DNA of 64,000 nucleotides from Stictocephala bisonia (Eukaryota > Arthropoda > Insecta > Hemiptera > Membracidae), in NCBI GenBank assembly GCA_035578905.1, contig JAQJVL010000618.1, forward strand, positions 434,001 to 498,000. The letters run 5' to 3'. Positions 1 through 11,240 of this stretch are shown one piece after another (positions within the stretch are counted from its first letter, which is position 1; every line of letters starts with the position of its first letter). The notes under the pieces were generated by a model. It had not been told where the DNA came from. It worked only from the letters and a program-made list of their open reading frames with translations, and ran no database searches. The position numbers and the translations under genes were made by a program.

Positions 1-60
1 TATTTAAATGACTGGGTTGATAGAATGGATTTGGGCATAAAATCTACTGGTGAGTGAGCT
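1..60 (+). pseudogene. Tail of LINE reverse transcriptase relic (copy 1)
   Basis: The window opens inside the same reverse transcriptase relic that is better preserved at 9395-9790. The first bases encode a stretch reading [15 protein letters not shown], then a stop. Only the piece after the catalytic YADD motif is present here; the rest lies before the window. Confidence 0.7.
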
Positions 61-571
61 TACAAGCAATAATAGCACTCAATAAAAGTAATGCAATTGG
101 GTCCGAAAAAATGTCTCAAGTTATTGAAAGTAAACTAGTTTGGCCAATTGCCAAAACATCCTCTGCATCATCCCCATCAATAAGACCCAGCTTATTATCA
201 CAGCAGACTGATGGCACAGATTCATATTGAAACAGTACCCAGCATAGCTATTGATGATAACTCACTTAACTAAAGTGACAAGATTACAAACCTGGGACTT
301 CTTATGAATATTAGATTTTCATGGTCTGATCATGTTTCTTCAACATGTATTTTTTTAAAAACTGGGGTGGTGTTCTTAAAATGGTGTCATATACATGTTC
401 TGTAGCTATACTTGGAGCTATTATTTTATGTGTATCATACCATCCTGCACAATGAAATCATAACAATTTTTGGGCAGGTAACCTTTTCCTGGCTTATTTA
501 ACAAATGATTTTGGTAATGTAATTAAACATGTATTAACATCACTCTTTTTAGTTTCTCTGAGTTATCGTAC

Positions 572-640
572 CTCATTGACGGATAGACTGTCGTTGCGCT
601 GATTAGGCTCACCCATATCCTCTTCACATTTAACAGTTAC
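572..640 (-). CDS. Host gene exon 7 (duplicate of exon 6)
   Basis: This is a 69-nt, phase-0 exon whose acceptor follows TTTTGTTCAG and whose donor is GAG|GTACGA. It encodes 23 residues beginning VTVKCEEDMGEPN. It is identical to exon 6 at 10303-10371 because both lie in the tandem duplication. V-K-C-E followed by acidic residues fits the SUMO-attachment consensus (hydrophobic-K-x-E), which is an inference only. Exons 6 and 7 could both be included or be alternatives; length and phase allow either. The transcript continues to the left of position 1. Confidence 0.62.
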
Positions 641-644
641 CTGA

Positions 645-1500
645 ACAAAATTAGGTTCTAATTAATTCTAAACCGTTTACAATCAAACTTAACATGCAAA
701 AGGCTACATTAACACTTTATGCTACAAGGGTCTACTTGAAATAGGGCAGAGGTTGAGCTTAACAGACAATTGTTTGACTGGTAAGATAACATTAATATTT
801 CGTATGCTTCCACTTACAGTTAAAAGTAATCTTGAAACTTTACAAACAAAAAGATGTTAAATTTATGAACTAGGAGAGCAATTCAAGAGATTAATTTAAT
901 CAATTTATGAATAAGAGCAATATTGTTCCTGTTCTGTTCTAAGAATAATAAGCAAAAAATATTTCTCCTGATTAACTCATCATTTTAGTTTTAATTGTTT
1001 ACATACATACATAAAATTAAGTGTATGTATATGAACAGACTAAAAATAGTTGAAGAATCGGGATTTGTGACTTGTTGTTCAGAGTTAACAAATATTAATT
1101 CAATATAAGTTATTACATTTATATATCATCTACATTAATTAATTTATTTCGTAGGACTTACAATTTTTAGATTATTTTGAATGTAATTTATTTGTACATC
1201 AGACTAATGCATTTATCTTTTTTACATTCTCAAAACAACCTTCCAAGTCGAAAACTGTAAATATGTGCTCATTGCAAAATGTTTTTTCCCCAAACCCCTT
1301 CTGTCTAAACGATTATTAATTGATGGTAAATAATGCTCAGTTATACATTTTTATTGAATAGCATACATTAACACAAATATTTAAAACTTCAAGTATGTAG
1401 TTTTCCTCTTAAAATCACTCTTCAGGCAATGTGTAAAATTTCTTCAATTAACTTGACATCTTTCTTGATTAAGAATTTGCGAATTTGTGTAAGAATATTA
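645..1500. other. Intron sequence, no gene seen
   Basis: AT-rich sequence between exon 7 and the Tigger relic, shared with copy 2 at 10376-11230. No long frame, RNA gene or inverted repeat was recognised. Confidence 0.5.
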
Positions 1501-1504
1501 CTTA

Positions 1505-2428
1505 AAATACTAACTAAACTCAACTCTTGATAATTCAAACTGTTAGTAATTCAAAACTTTTAATATTTTGAAATAAAAGTTCCGTCCCATGCTGTTATGA
1601 AGTGAGATCATTGTGTTGACTGTCCGTTGTGTTAACTGTGTTGTAATGGCTTAGAATAAACAAAAATACAAGTCCCTTTCTATCACGGAAAAGAAAGAAG
1701 TTATCGCAGCATTAGAAAATGGTGCAAAGAAGTCGGAGGTACCCAAAACTTTTAAAATTCCGCCAAGAACACTGTCTACAATCTTAAAAAATAAGATAAG
1801 TTTGTTGAAAACGAACCACCAAGGGTGAGTTCCCTAGATTAGAGGAGTGTTTGGTTAGGTGGCTGAGACAATGTAGAACTCAAAACGTACCTGCAGGAGG
1901 TTTGATTTAAAAGAAAAGGCCAAAGCATATGCAAAACAACTCAACATTCCCAATTTTGAGGCTAGTAAAGGGCAGCTGACTAATTTTATGAAAAGAAATT
2001 GTATCACTTTCATAAAATTGTATGGGAAAGACCAAGCATCAGTGACAGTGTATGCTCTGATTGGCATGTAGAATTGACTAGGTTGTTACAAAATTATGAA
2101 CCTCATAATATTTTCAACACTGATGATACCGTTCTATTTTTCAAGTGCTTAAGCAACAAAACTTGTTTTTAAAGATGAGAAATACCATGGGAGGAAACAG
2201 CAAAGATAGATTGATGCTTCTATTGGCTGAAAATAAGGATGAGTCAGAAAAAGTGAAACCCCTTCTTACTGGAAAAATTGCAAAACCTAGATGTTTTAAA
2301 GGCATCCCATCACTCCCCATAACTTATCGCTCAAACAAGAAGGCTTGGAAGACTACAGATGTTCAGTGCACACAATCCCCCATGTCTTTCCAATTTTAAA
2401 CTTAAATTTTTCCCCCCACTCCTGCCAT
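1505..2428 (+). pseudogene. pogo/Tigger transposase relic, copy 1 (truncated)
   Basis: A start codon at 1646 opens a CENP-B-type N-terminal helix-turn-helix (KSLSITEKKEVIAALENGAK), but the third codon is a stop. After a shift of frame comes the CENPB-type second DNA-binding domain, with residues such as KEKAKAYAKQLNIPNFEAS. The start of the DDE domain follows (NIFNTDDTVLFF, then LLLAENKDESEKVKPLL and a CFKGIPSLPITYRSNKKAW segment). These segments match the pogo/Tigger layout. Upstream, 1520-1560 has AATTCAAA-type repeats like those near Tigger ends. The copy stops at about 2428 where the tandem duplication breaks, so the second half of the catalytic domain is missing. There are several stops and frameshifts, so it is dead. 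Confidence 0.85.
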
Positions 2429-2429
2429 A

Positions 2430-3143
2430 TGTCAATTAATGGCCCAGCATGACTATACACAGAAAATTTAAGAGGACTGAGTACCTCACTGATAGAAATG
2501 TTTATAAACATCTACGAAACTGAGTTAAACAAGAAATCCAATATCATATAAAGATACTTCACTGAAAATAAATAATTTACTGAATGGTGGTGTATGATTA
2601 AGAAGTTAGGGGGTTTACTGGATTAAACCTGATAGTCCCACCTTAATCAATCATAATGAGCTTAATAATTATTTTATTACCTTCCCAGTTGTTAACCCTA
2701 GGACTATTGTATTTTCAGATCATCTTGGATCTCTGCTTCCAAATCCTCATGATTCATTTAACTCAACTCTAACAAATGAGGATGAAGTCTATAAATCAAT
2801 AATGATGATTAAAAGTAATGCAACTGGGGCCAAAACAATGTCTATCATGTCTAAAAGTAATACTCCACGCAACTTTGTCTGTTGTCACGTTAATCTTGAA
2901 CAGATCACTTATAACCTTCACATTATTCTCCACCTGGAAATCAGCAATTGTTCGGCCAAATGCCAAGATGTCCTCTGCATCATCACCATCTGATTATCAA
3001 CCAATCAATATCTTACTTGCACTCTCTACATTTCTTGAGAGGCTCAATCGTTCACTAGCAGGTATGAAAGTTTAAATCAGGTTTTCAGAGAAATCACAAC
3101 ACCGCTACTGCATTGCTATGCACCACTGAGGATATTCGAAAAG
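2430..3143 (+). pseudogene. Non-LTR retrotransposon reverse transcriptase relic, first part
   Basis: Several frames carry reverse transcriptase landmarks in order: a linker ending SNATGAK (the usual N-A/T-A-G-x-D block), a segment like F..WK.A.V.P, and a degenerate PI.IL..LS.FLER block near 2990-3045. Stops and frameshifts are frequent. The relic is cut at 3143 by the hAT element and resumes at 9395. Removing the hAT and one target copy puts TEDIRK directly before AIDNKQVTLL in one frame, which supports a single interrupted gene. The family is probably in the Jockey/CR1 range; the clade cannot be fixed by eye. Confidence 0.75.
3136..3143. repeat. hAT target-site duplication, left copy
   Basis: The 8 bases TCGAAAAG sit directly before the left inverted repeat. 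TTGAAAAG follows the right end at 9387-9394, one mismatch in eight. An 8-bp duplication is the hallmark of hAT insertion. Confidence 0.8.
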
Positions 3144-3235
3144 TAGGGGTGTGCGAGTAGTGATTGTTGAGTTCGCGTCGAGTAGTTAGCATTTTTTTGG
3201 AGTATCGAGTATTTTTTGAGCGAGTATTAACAAAT

Positions 3236-5155
3236 TCAAATTCAAATAAGTTTATTATTCATTATTACATGGAAAGAATATTTACAATAATATCAAGAAT
3301 AATATATTGCCCTGCATAACTATCCGTCTGTGTGCAAGGCAAGAGTTCTTTTACAAATCATAACAATTGTAAATACTGTACCCTTAAAATATACATACAC
3401 AAATATTAACAAGAGAAATGCCAAGTTTACAATCTTAATGAGATACTAACATTCTAGACATAAGTCGTAATTGTTATAGAAATACACTAGCCAATAATGT
3501 TATAAGAGAAAATGTACTTAAGTAAAAAACAAAATAAAATTAAAAGAAAATAAAAACAAAATGAAAAAATAATAAAAATCTAATACAATATAACACCTAA
3601 ATGTTACACACAAGAATTTACACATGAACCAAATCATTCACCAAAACACGAGTATATAAAGTAGTCTATGAAGAGTAAACAGTGACTACTCCATTAACCA
3701 CCCCTCCACACCCCCATATAATAAGATATTTAAATAAGACATATCCATACAAATCCCAACAGGAATATATAAGGAAGAGCACAAGACTAAATATAATATG
3801 ACCAAATCAATCTCTCAGTATCTTCTGGGCCAAGAGTAAGCAACCACTCCTCCACTCTCCGTTTAAAAGCTGCGACACCGCCACCCTCTTGAATTATGCC
3901 TTGAGGAAGGTTTTTATAAACAAAATGCGCAATAAAAAATGGATTGTGAGAATCCAAACTACTGGTAGGACGAGGGATTTGAATTCCAAAACCCACTCTA
4001 TTTCTTGTTAGATAGGTATGTTTTAACGTTGTAAAAATGTCAACCTTATTATTCATAATAAATAAAATTAAATTTTTGACAAAAAGTTGTCTTATGCTAA
4101 GAATAGGAAATTCATAGTACAGTAAGTAAGTAGGGTATCTCGGATTTTTTCTTAAAATAAGTTTCATAATTGTTCTCTGAGCTACAGCCAATGGTTCCAG
4201 TACATTAGACGAGGCACCTCCCCACGCCAAGATACCGTACTGCAGCACCGACTGCACATAAACGTAGTACACCACCTTCCTTTGGTCCAAAGTCAAAACC
4301 TCTCTAAGCTGGGTAAAAGCGTATATCAGTTTCCGAACTCTCTGCCTGACGTACTGAACTTGTGGAGTCCATGACATCTTGCGATCAACAATAACACCTA
4401 AATATTTATGATGTTCCACAATATCAATACTATCACATCGACAATCATTTGACTCAGTGTCACCACAAGAATGCAGCTTTAGTGATCTCATACCCGGCCC
4501 AAGGTCCTGTCTAAGATAAATAGGGAGGCATTTAGTTTTACGCACATTTAACGTTAAGGTATTATGGTCAAACCAATTTTTAACTTTTAAAAGATCTTTA
4601 GATGCCTGTGAAAATACTGAATCCCACGAATTCCCCACTGTGACAACAGCTGTATCATCAGCGAATAAAAATAATCTACTGGCAATATTTAATTTTGACA
4701 GATTATTTATGTAAACTAAAAATAATAATGGGCCAAGGGTGCTACCCTGGACCACTCCAAAATCAACCGAAGTTGTTTGGCTCTTGACACCCTCAATAAT
4801 TACGGTTTGAGTTCGGTTGTCAAAGTAACTTTTAAACCAATTATGAGCCCTATCCTTAACCCCAATGTATTCTAATTTATCAAGAAGTTTCTTTCGGTCT
4901 AAGGAATCAAATGCTTTCGCCAAATCCAAAAAGTTCACAAGTATTTTATTTGAGTTCGAACTACCATAACTAGAATTAATGAAATTGACTATATCAAATA
5001 AGGCGCTTGAAGTATTCTTATTCCTCCTAAACCCGTATTGCATATTTGTTATTATACCGTGATGTTCTAAATAATTACACAATTGAATTTTCACACATTT
5101 CTCAATTATCTTAGATAAGGTAGTCAGAAGAGATATTGGCCTGTTCACCCAAGAC
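3236..5155 (-). mobile_element. 5'-truncated non-LTR retrotransposon inside the hAT
   Basis: Reading on the minus strand, the element runs from a reverse transcriptase coding part (to 3787) through a 3' untranslated part and ends near 3236 with a short TTTGAA-type repeat tail. The 5' side starts in the middle of the reverse transcriptase domain at about 5150, as usual for incomplete target-primed insertions. The uninterrupted frame suggests a fairly recent insertion. Confidence 0.82.
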
Positions 5156-5157
5156 AA
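3787..5157 (-). CDS. LINE reverse transcriptase, C-terminal 456 codons, truncated
   Basis: An open frame of 456 codons carries the RVT_1 domain of a non-LTR retrotransposon. It starts at the NRPISLL block (about residue 5). FLDLAKAFD at about residues 76-84 holds the first catalytic Asp, and LFADDTAVV at about 164-172 holds the Asp pair. The usual PQG block reads GVVQGSTLGPLLF, with Val in place of Pro. A C-terminal thumb/connection region with HHKYLGVIVD and a final Trp-rich end follows. The endonuclease and the N-terminal part of the enzyme are missing. The first residues (MSWV) come from flanking sequence, so the called start is not a true start. It is probably inactive although the frame is intact. 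Confidence 0.85.
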   Translation of the reverse strand: MSWVNRPISLLTTLSKIIEKCVKIQLCNYLEHHGIITNMQYGFRRNKNTSSALFDIVNFINSSYGSSNSNKILVNFLDLAKAFDSLDRKKLLDKLEYIGVKDRAHNWFKSYFDNRTQTVIIEGVKSQTTSVDFGVVQGSTLGPLLFLVYINNLSKLNIASRLFLFADDTAVVTVGNSWDSVFSQASKDLLKVKNWFDHNTLTLNVRKTKCLPIYLRQDLGPGMRSLKLHSCGDTESNDCRCDSIDIVEHHKYLGVIVDRKMSWTPQVQYVRQRVRKLIYAFTQLREVLTLDQRKVVYYVYVQSVLQYGILAWGGASSNVLEPLAVAQRTIMKLILRKNPRYPTYLLYYEFPILSIRQLFVKNLILFIMNNKVDIFTTLKHTYLTRNRVGFGIQIPRPTSSLDSHNPFFIAHFVYKNLPQGIIQEGGGVAAFKRRVEEWLLTLGPEDTERLIWSYYI

Positions 5158-5159
5158 CT

Positions 5160-8100
5160 GTAAAAGGCAGACACCATCCTAAGCCTATGTTAAGTTTTGC
5201 CAGATTCGTAAATATATATATATCTAAACTGAACACAATAATTTTGATTTGTTGTTTGTAACTGTAACATTTGATAAATAAGTTACTTCCTGCTTTCCTA
5301 AATTTTTATGTGGCATTGTTTTGTTTAACCTTTTTCCTTTTTTCAGAACTAATATTATGTAAGAAATGAAGAAAGCATATTATTAATTGAAACAACATGG
5401 ATTATAAAGATTTAATCTGTTCACTTATATCTCAGATCAGCTTTTCTATGCAAGCCAATTATACTGTTTCACAGCCGGCCGATATGTTTATCTGGTGGTT
5501 CAGTTCAAAGTGTACCGCGAAAATGTAGTGAAGCTTGTTGGCAAAAGCTGCATTAACCAAACTAATGCTAAAATTCAAGCATTATCACCAAATGCGGTCA
5601 TTTGCTTTGACAGTTACCTCCTCTCAACAAAAAATTAATTGTGTACATGCCAAGAAGAATGGATCTGTATTCTGTGGGTACTTAATTCAGTAATAAAAAG
5701 GTTACAACTAACCGGAAATAAGCTCTGAATTATATAATCAAATTTGAACATCTGGATGACAAAGACTGTGGTTCAATCAATTAATAATAATAACTAAGTA
5801 GGTTTACTAGAAAATAAACTGTAAGGTCGCTTAGGATGAATTAGTTTTTAAATTATGATCGGTAATGAAATATGTGCAACTTGAAACTACTTCGATACAT
5901 GAGGCTAAACTGAACAACAGATAAATAATTATGTCATAACGAGAAATTCATTAAAACCTGGTGTAATCGAATGAAAACCATAGACGTAGTCGGCTAATAT
6001 AATAGGTCTACCCGATATTGGCAATGAGATGCAGTCTGAAATTTCTAAGTGCCAACTAGAGATACAGTGAAGATTTTGGGCAGCTAAACGATAAACTTAT
6101 GAATAAAAACGAGACGTATGATAAGGCTTCGGTTCAATAAAAATTATTTTCCGAATCTCTAAATTCATCGTATTTTGTTTAGAAAAGGTCTTCCAACATG
6201 TTTCTCCCTCACTCTAGTTGATTCGTGGTTGTTTTACAGTTTACATCGACATCGACGTCAATGTGAACAGGGGACCGTTCAGTGAATTTACAAATCAAAA
6301 TTATCGTACTTTACCACCTTTTACACTCCAACTGTGTTATTGTCTAACCTAATCAGAAGACTATTCAACAATTTGACAGGAAAGAATATCGTATGCGCAA
6401 ATATTACACACGGTTTTGACGATGATCTAAGGCGTTTTCGGAATAATAATTAATGGACATTCGCCACGGATACATATCTATTTTTTATTTGACAGAAAAT
6501 TAATCAATAATATGTCACACGCTGCTAGAACGCCATTACCTTATTTTATTTGATATGATATGGTATTTTCTTACGTCAAATCAGACAATTCCCTGCTCAG
6601 ATTAAAAAAAACAAAATAGACCTAAATCGACTCGCAAGAAATATACGATAATTTCATTTCCGAAAAGGAGCTGAACGGTTCCTTGCACGTACGTATACTA
6701 CAACCGAGATGAACTTTCACCTAGAAAAGATGGGAAGTTCCATTCTTGGGATATAAAGTGACCCGTTCTCGGGACCCTTTGATTGAACGATATTATTGAT
6801 ATGAACGAAAATATGCATAATTTCCATGGTGCACAGACCATTAGATTTTTATTGAGCATCTTGTTTTTTTTTATACATGTCTTTTTGAGCATCTTGAACC
6901 GGATCTCTCGTCCCCTTTCTTGGGTCATAGAGATACTAACCAGCACTTCTGTTTTATTCACGCTATTTTAGGTTAGGTTACAAGTGACTAGTAGACTCGA
7001 CAACCGACATGTGTGATCGCTACTATTTACAGTGATCGCTACCTTCCCAGATCTGTTGATCACTTTGAACTGAACTAGTTCAAATCATAATGAACGAACT
7101 CGTTCATTACGTCGACTAGTTCATTTGACTGTCGTCGTGTACTACCTCTTCTTAGGCGTATTGTTCAGTTCATAATTACGCGTACCAAACTGATAACGTA
7201 TGATTAAGGGTAAAATAAAACACAAACATTTTTTATTGATAACTTATAAAACTCTTAAAACTAAATTAAGATTGTACCGGGTCGTTTGACCGGTACGTTT
7301 TGGTTACTTTCGTCGTGGTCTGCCGGGCTGCCTGAGACCGCTCGTGCCCGGCGATTCGCTTACTTTGGTGGCCGTTGGCTCGGACTCGTTCGTTCCTTGT
7401 TCCAGCTCTGGTCTGTCAGGGTGGCCGTCATTTGACTTCCTCCGCCTCGAGTAAAAACATGTCCGGCTAGAGACTCCAAAACGTAAGTGTTCATTTTGTA
7501 ATTTCTAATATCTAATCACCCTTTTGGTGAAAATACTTTGTTTGAATAATATTCTGGTTTATTTGTCATTTTCAGGGTATTGTTAAATTTATGTTTATTG
7601 TCTAGATCTTTGTTAACCTAGGTTCGAGCCACGTGCTCAATGTTACCGTTTTACCAGTAATTGCTTTATTATATCTTGTTTTACATTCAATGGTAGTTCT
7701 GTATAATGTTTTGTTGAGCCTTTTTTCAGTTGGAGTTAACGATTTACTATTCTTTTGTTTGTTCGTTGACAATAACCTAGCCTATCTGTTTAGTTTGTTT
7801 TTCATTTTATAACCATTTGCTTCTGATTCAATAGCCTAGTTTTCAGTTTGTCATTTTCAGTTCCATATACGTAATTCTTTTGTAATTTGTTAAGTTGTAA
7901 TTTGGTTTAAGTCTTTTTCCTAACATAATCTTTGTAGCTTAAAATTGATCTTTTATTTTCTAGTGTGCTCCAATCATGTACAATTTTGTCTGTTCTTATT
8001 TTGTTTTGCATTTCATGTTTATTAGTTGTTATGTGTAGTATTTTTGGTTTTGGCTGTACTGTTTTTAATGTGCTGTGGTTTGGCCTTGCAGTCCAGGGTC

Positions 8101-9140
8101 CTTGAGTGGGACGTTCTCCCTCAGCCTGCCGTCCGGGTGAAGTTGACCATCGACACTGCTAGCCTGGCCTGAGGACCATTTATAGAGGCCATTGGCGACC
8201 CTGCTGCCCCACCTACATCTTTGGGTAGGAGTCTTCTGTCCTCAGGTCAGTGCGTTCCATCTTGTTTTCCCGGCGGCTGAGCTGGGGGTTGATAGTTTTT
8301 GAAAAAAGAAAAAGAAAAAAATGGTGCGGAACTATTGGATGAGGCATAGGCCTAAGGACTGCCCCGTAACCGGGTCTGAAACAGCCAGAGGACTTATAAA
8401 GGTTTATTAAAAAAAAAGAAGAAAAAACTTCAAAATACAAAAGCCAGAACAAAAAACGTTTGGGGTCATATTTATTGTTATTGTTAATCTTTATGTAGTT
8501 TATTTTTGTTATAGTTGTTTAAATTTTTATGTTAGTTAGGCCCTATTGTTAAATTTGTTTTTTCGCATAATTAGAATCAGTAATTATTTTGTGTGCCTAA
8601 GTGTTTTATACTGGTTAAGTTATGTTATTTATTTATATGTTTAGGCCTAGTGATTGTTATTTATATTTTTTGTTAATTGTATTCTGGATGTCTTGAAGGG
8701 ACTTTTTACTAGAACGGTACCGGGTTATATTTTCTTAAATTGTTTAATTTTTAAAATTTCACCAAAAGGGGATTATTGTTCTTTGACTTAACTTCCTATT
8801 CGGAGCCGCCTAGGGATTCCGGCTTACTCCCTGGCCTTGGTGGAATCATGGGATGTGGGCTAAATTGCCGGGTTAATTGGTGTTACCAAAATTTTTTATA
8901 AATTTTTCACTTAATTTAGTCTTTAGTTTCTTACGTTTTGGGTGTCTCAGGCTAGGCTGCAGATAGGCCATGTAGCTGTAATTGTTAATTTTGGTATTTG
9001 TAGTGTTCATTGTTTTTGTAGCTTTTGTCATTATCTTGTTAATTTTAGTGTTTCTTGTTATTTATTTGAGTGCAATCGATATTGTGGCCTTCTGCCTGCC
9101 AGTTTTGCATTTTTGACTTGGTAATAAATTAGTTTTGCTC
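5160..9140. other. Unassigned interior of the hAT element
   Basis: About 4 kb without a convincing gene. 5160-7000 is AT-rich. 7040-7200 contains clustered short palindromes (GAACTAGTTC and GAACGAACTCGTTC), typical of subterminal DNA of another hAT family. 7260-7450, 8090-8400 and 8800-8880 are richer in GC and CpG. The stretches between them (7450-8080, 8460-8760) are T-rich on the plus strand. The blocks could be captured exons and introns or pieces of an LTR element, but I see no repeat pair or protein motif to support either. Confidence 0.4.
7505..8779. repeat. Short inverted repeat pair, possible nested element
   Basis: AATCACCCTTTTGGTGAAAA at about 7513 reappears inverted at about 8757-8777 (ATTTCACCAAAAGGGGATTA). 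The arms are roughly 20 bp with a few mismatches and lie 1.25 kb apart. No clear target duplication was seen. This may be the ends of a small nested transposon or coincidence. Confidence 0.3.
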
Positions 9141-9386
9141 AGCTGCCGAGTTTTAATTTGACCCTCCAACTGCCACCCGTGATCCCATCGCTTGACTTGT
9201 TTTGAGCCATCCCCCAGTTGGCACGCTTTCCAGCTTTGGTGGGGGGATGGGTCTCAAGATGTAAATATGATTCGTGAAATACAACTACTCGATCAAACTT
9301 CGAGTAGTTTTAGGAGCTTCGAGCCGAGTTCGAGTAGTAAAATACTCGATCAAATACTCGAAGTTTCGAGTACTCGCACACCCTTA

Positions 9387-9394
9387 TTGAAAAG
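9387..9394. repeat. hAT target-site duplication, right copy
   Basis: TTGAAAAG directly after the right hAT end, matching TCGAAAAG at 3136-3143 in seven of eight positions. Confidence 0.8.
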
Positions 9395-9790
9395 CGATTG
9401 ACAACAAACAAGTGACATTGCTCACTCTCTTTGATTTTCGAAAGCATTCAATTCTGTCCACCATCCTATTCTCAACGTGAAACTCTCATCTAGGTTTCAA
9501 GTCTGATAGCATTTCCTGGTTGGAGTTCTATCTAACGGACAGGCGTCAGCATGTACATTAAATAATGAATACTCTGGTTGGGGAACTGTAACCAAAGGTG
9601 TCCCTCAGGGCTCCGTACTTGGTCCTCTACTGTTTACTCTGTACATTTATGACTTGTCCAAAAGCCTATCTCACTATAAATATCACCTTTATGCTGATGA
9701 TTTACAAATATACTCTCACTTTAATGTATCATACTTAAATGACTGGGTTGATAGAATGGATTTGGGCATAAAATCTACTGGTGAGTGAGC
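9395..9790 (+). pseudogene. LINE reverse transcriptase relic, second part
   Basis: This is the continuation of the relic at 2430-3143 beyond the hAT. In order: LLTLFDFRKAFNSVHH (the first catalytic Asp is kept), a fragment like [12 protein letters not shown], then [17 protein letters not shown], and [11 protein letters not shown] with the catalytic Asp pair. A stop follows soon after the segment [15 protein letters not shown]. There are frameshifts between blocks. The 3' part of this relic is also what opens the window at position 1, because it lies in the duplication. Confidence 0.85.
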
Positions 9791-10302
9791 TTACAAGCAA
9801 TAATAGCACTCAATAAAAGTAATGCAATTGGGTCCGAAAAAATGTCTCAAGTTATTGAAAGTAAACTAGTTTGGCCAATTGCCAAAACATCCTCTGCATC
9901 ATCCCCATCAATAAGACCCAGCTTATTATCACAGCAGACTGATGGCACAGATTCATATTGAAACAGTACCCAGCATAGCTACTGATGATAACTCACTTAA
10001 CTAAAGTGACAAGATTACAAACCTGGGACTTCTTATGAATATTAGATTTTAATGGTCTGATCATGTTTCTTCAACATGTATTTTTTTTAAAACTGGGGTG
10101 GTGTTCTTAAAATGGTGTCATATACATGTTCTGTAGCTATACTTGGAGCTATTATTTTATGTGTATCATACCATCCTGCACAATGAAATCATAACAATTT
10201 TTGGGCAGGTAACCTTTTCCTGGCTTATTTAACAAATGATTTTGGTAATGTAATTAAACATGTATTAACATCACTCTTTTTAGTTTCTCTGAGTTATCGT
10301 AC

Positions 10303-10371
10303 CTCATTGACGGATAGACTGTCGTTGCGCTGATTAGGCTCACCCATATCCTCTTCACATTTAACAGTTAC
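10303..10371 (-). CDS. Host gene exon 6 (69 nt)
   Basis: A phase-0 exon of 23 codons between an acceptor ending TTTTGTTCAG and the donor GAG|GTACGA. It encodes VTVKCEEDMGEPN followed by a polar stretch ending SLSVNE. It has the same length as exon 5 (15264-15332) and shares its core K-C-E-E-x-D..EPN, so the two are paralogous. It is identical to exon 7. Confidence 0.65.
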
Positions 10372-10375
10372 CTGA

Positions 10376-11230
10376 ACAAAATTAGGTTCTAATTAATTCT
10401 AAACCGTTTACAATCAAACTTAACATGCAAAAGGCTACATTAACACTCTATGCTACAAGGGTCTACTTGAAATAGGGCAGAGGTTGAGCTTAACAGACAA
10501 TTGTTTGACTGGTAAGATAACATTAATATTTCGTATGCTTCCACTTACAGTTAAAAGTAATCTTGAAACTTTACAAACAAAAAGATGTTAAATTTATGAA
10601 CTAGGAGAGCAATTCAAGAGATTAATTTAATCAATTTATGAATAAGAGCAATATTGTTAAACTCCTGTTTTGTTCTAACAATAATAAGCAAAAAATATTT
10701 CTCCTGATTAACTCATCATTTTAGTTTTAATTGTTTACATACATACATAAAATTAAGTGTATGTATATGAACAGACTAAAAATAGTTGAAGAATCGGGAT
10801 TTGTGACTTGTTGTTCAGAGTTAACAAATATTAATTCAATATAAGTTATTACATTTATATATCATCTACATTAATTAATTTATTTCGTAGGACTTACAAT
10901 TTTTAGATTATTTTGAATGTAATTTATTTGTACATCAGACTAATGCATTTATCTTTTTTACATTCTCAAAACAACCTTCTAAGTCGAAAACTGTAAATAT
11001 GTGCTCATTGCAAAATGTTTTTTCCCCAAACCCCTTCTGTCTAAACGATTATTAATTGATGGTAAATAATGCTCAGTTATACATTTTTATTGAATAGCAT
11101 ACATTAACACAAATATTTAAAACTTCAAGTATGTAGTTTTCCTCTTAAAATCACTCTTCAGGCAATGTGTAAAATTTCTTCAATTAACTTGACATCTTTC
11201 TTGATTAAGAAATTGCGAATTTGTGTAAGA
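10376..11230. other. Intron sequence, copy 2
   Basis: Copy of 645-1500 with a few differences, including a small indel near 10657. No feature beyond the duplication was recognised. Confidence 0.5.
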
Positions 11231-11240
11231 ATATTACTTA

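Larger units (their letters stand above)
1..2428 (+). repeat. Tandem segmental duplication, copy 1
   Basis: Positions 1-2428 match 9732-12955 almost base for base; by eye about 1% of positions differ. Copy 2 carries an extra insertion at 11944-12746. The copy holds the tail of a LINE reverse transcriptase relic, one host exon (572-640), intron sequence and the first two thirds of a Tigger transposase relic. Copy 1 breaks off inside the transposase near 2428 and joins LINE sequence. The repeating unit is therefore LINE fragment, exon, Tigger, about 3.5 kb before later insertions. Confidence 0.93.
3144..9386. mobile_element. hAT-like DNA transposon, about 6.2 kb, with nested LINE
   Basis: The ends are inverted: TAGGGGTGTGCGAGTA on the left and, read inward from the right, TAAGGGTGTGCGAGTA. 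They are flanked by the 8-bp duplication above. Next to both ends are many CGAGTA/TCGAGTA motifs (3160-3225 and 9290-9375), the arrangement expected of hAT transposase-binding subterminal repeats. TAGGGGTGTGC.. ends and 8-bp duplications are established hAT features. I found no recognisable hAT transposase inside. Between the ends lie a truncated LINE (3236-5150) and about 4 kb of sequence I cannot assign, so the element looks non-autonomous or heavily rebuilt. Confidence 0.83.

Noticed and set aside
6968..6985. Telomere-type TTAGG repeats
   Set aside because: Only one or two GGTTAGGTT units are present here and near 41280; no array.
8190..8230. LTR retrotransposon primer-binding site (TTGGCGACCCTGC)
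   Set aside because: No pair of long terminal repeats and no gag or pol motifs were found around it.
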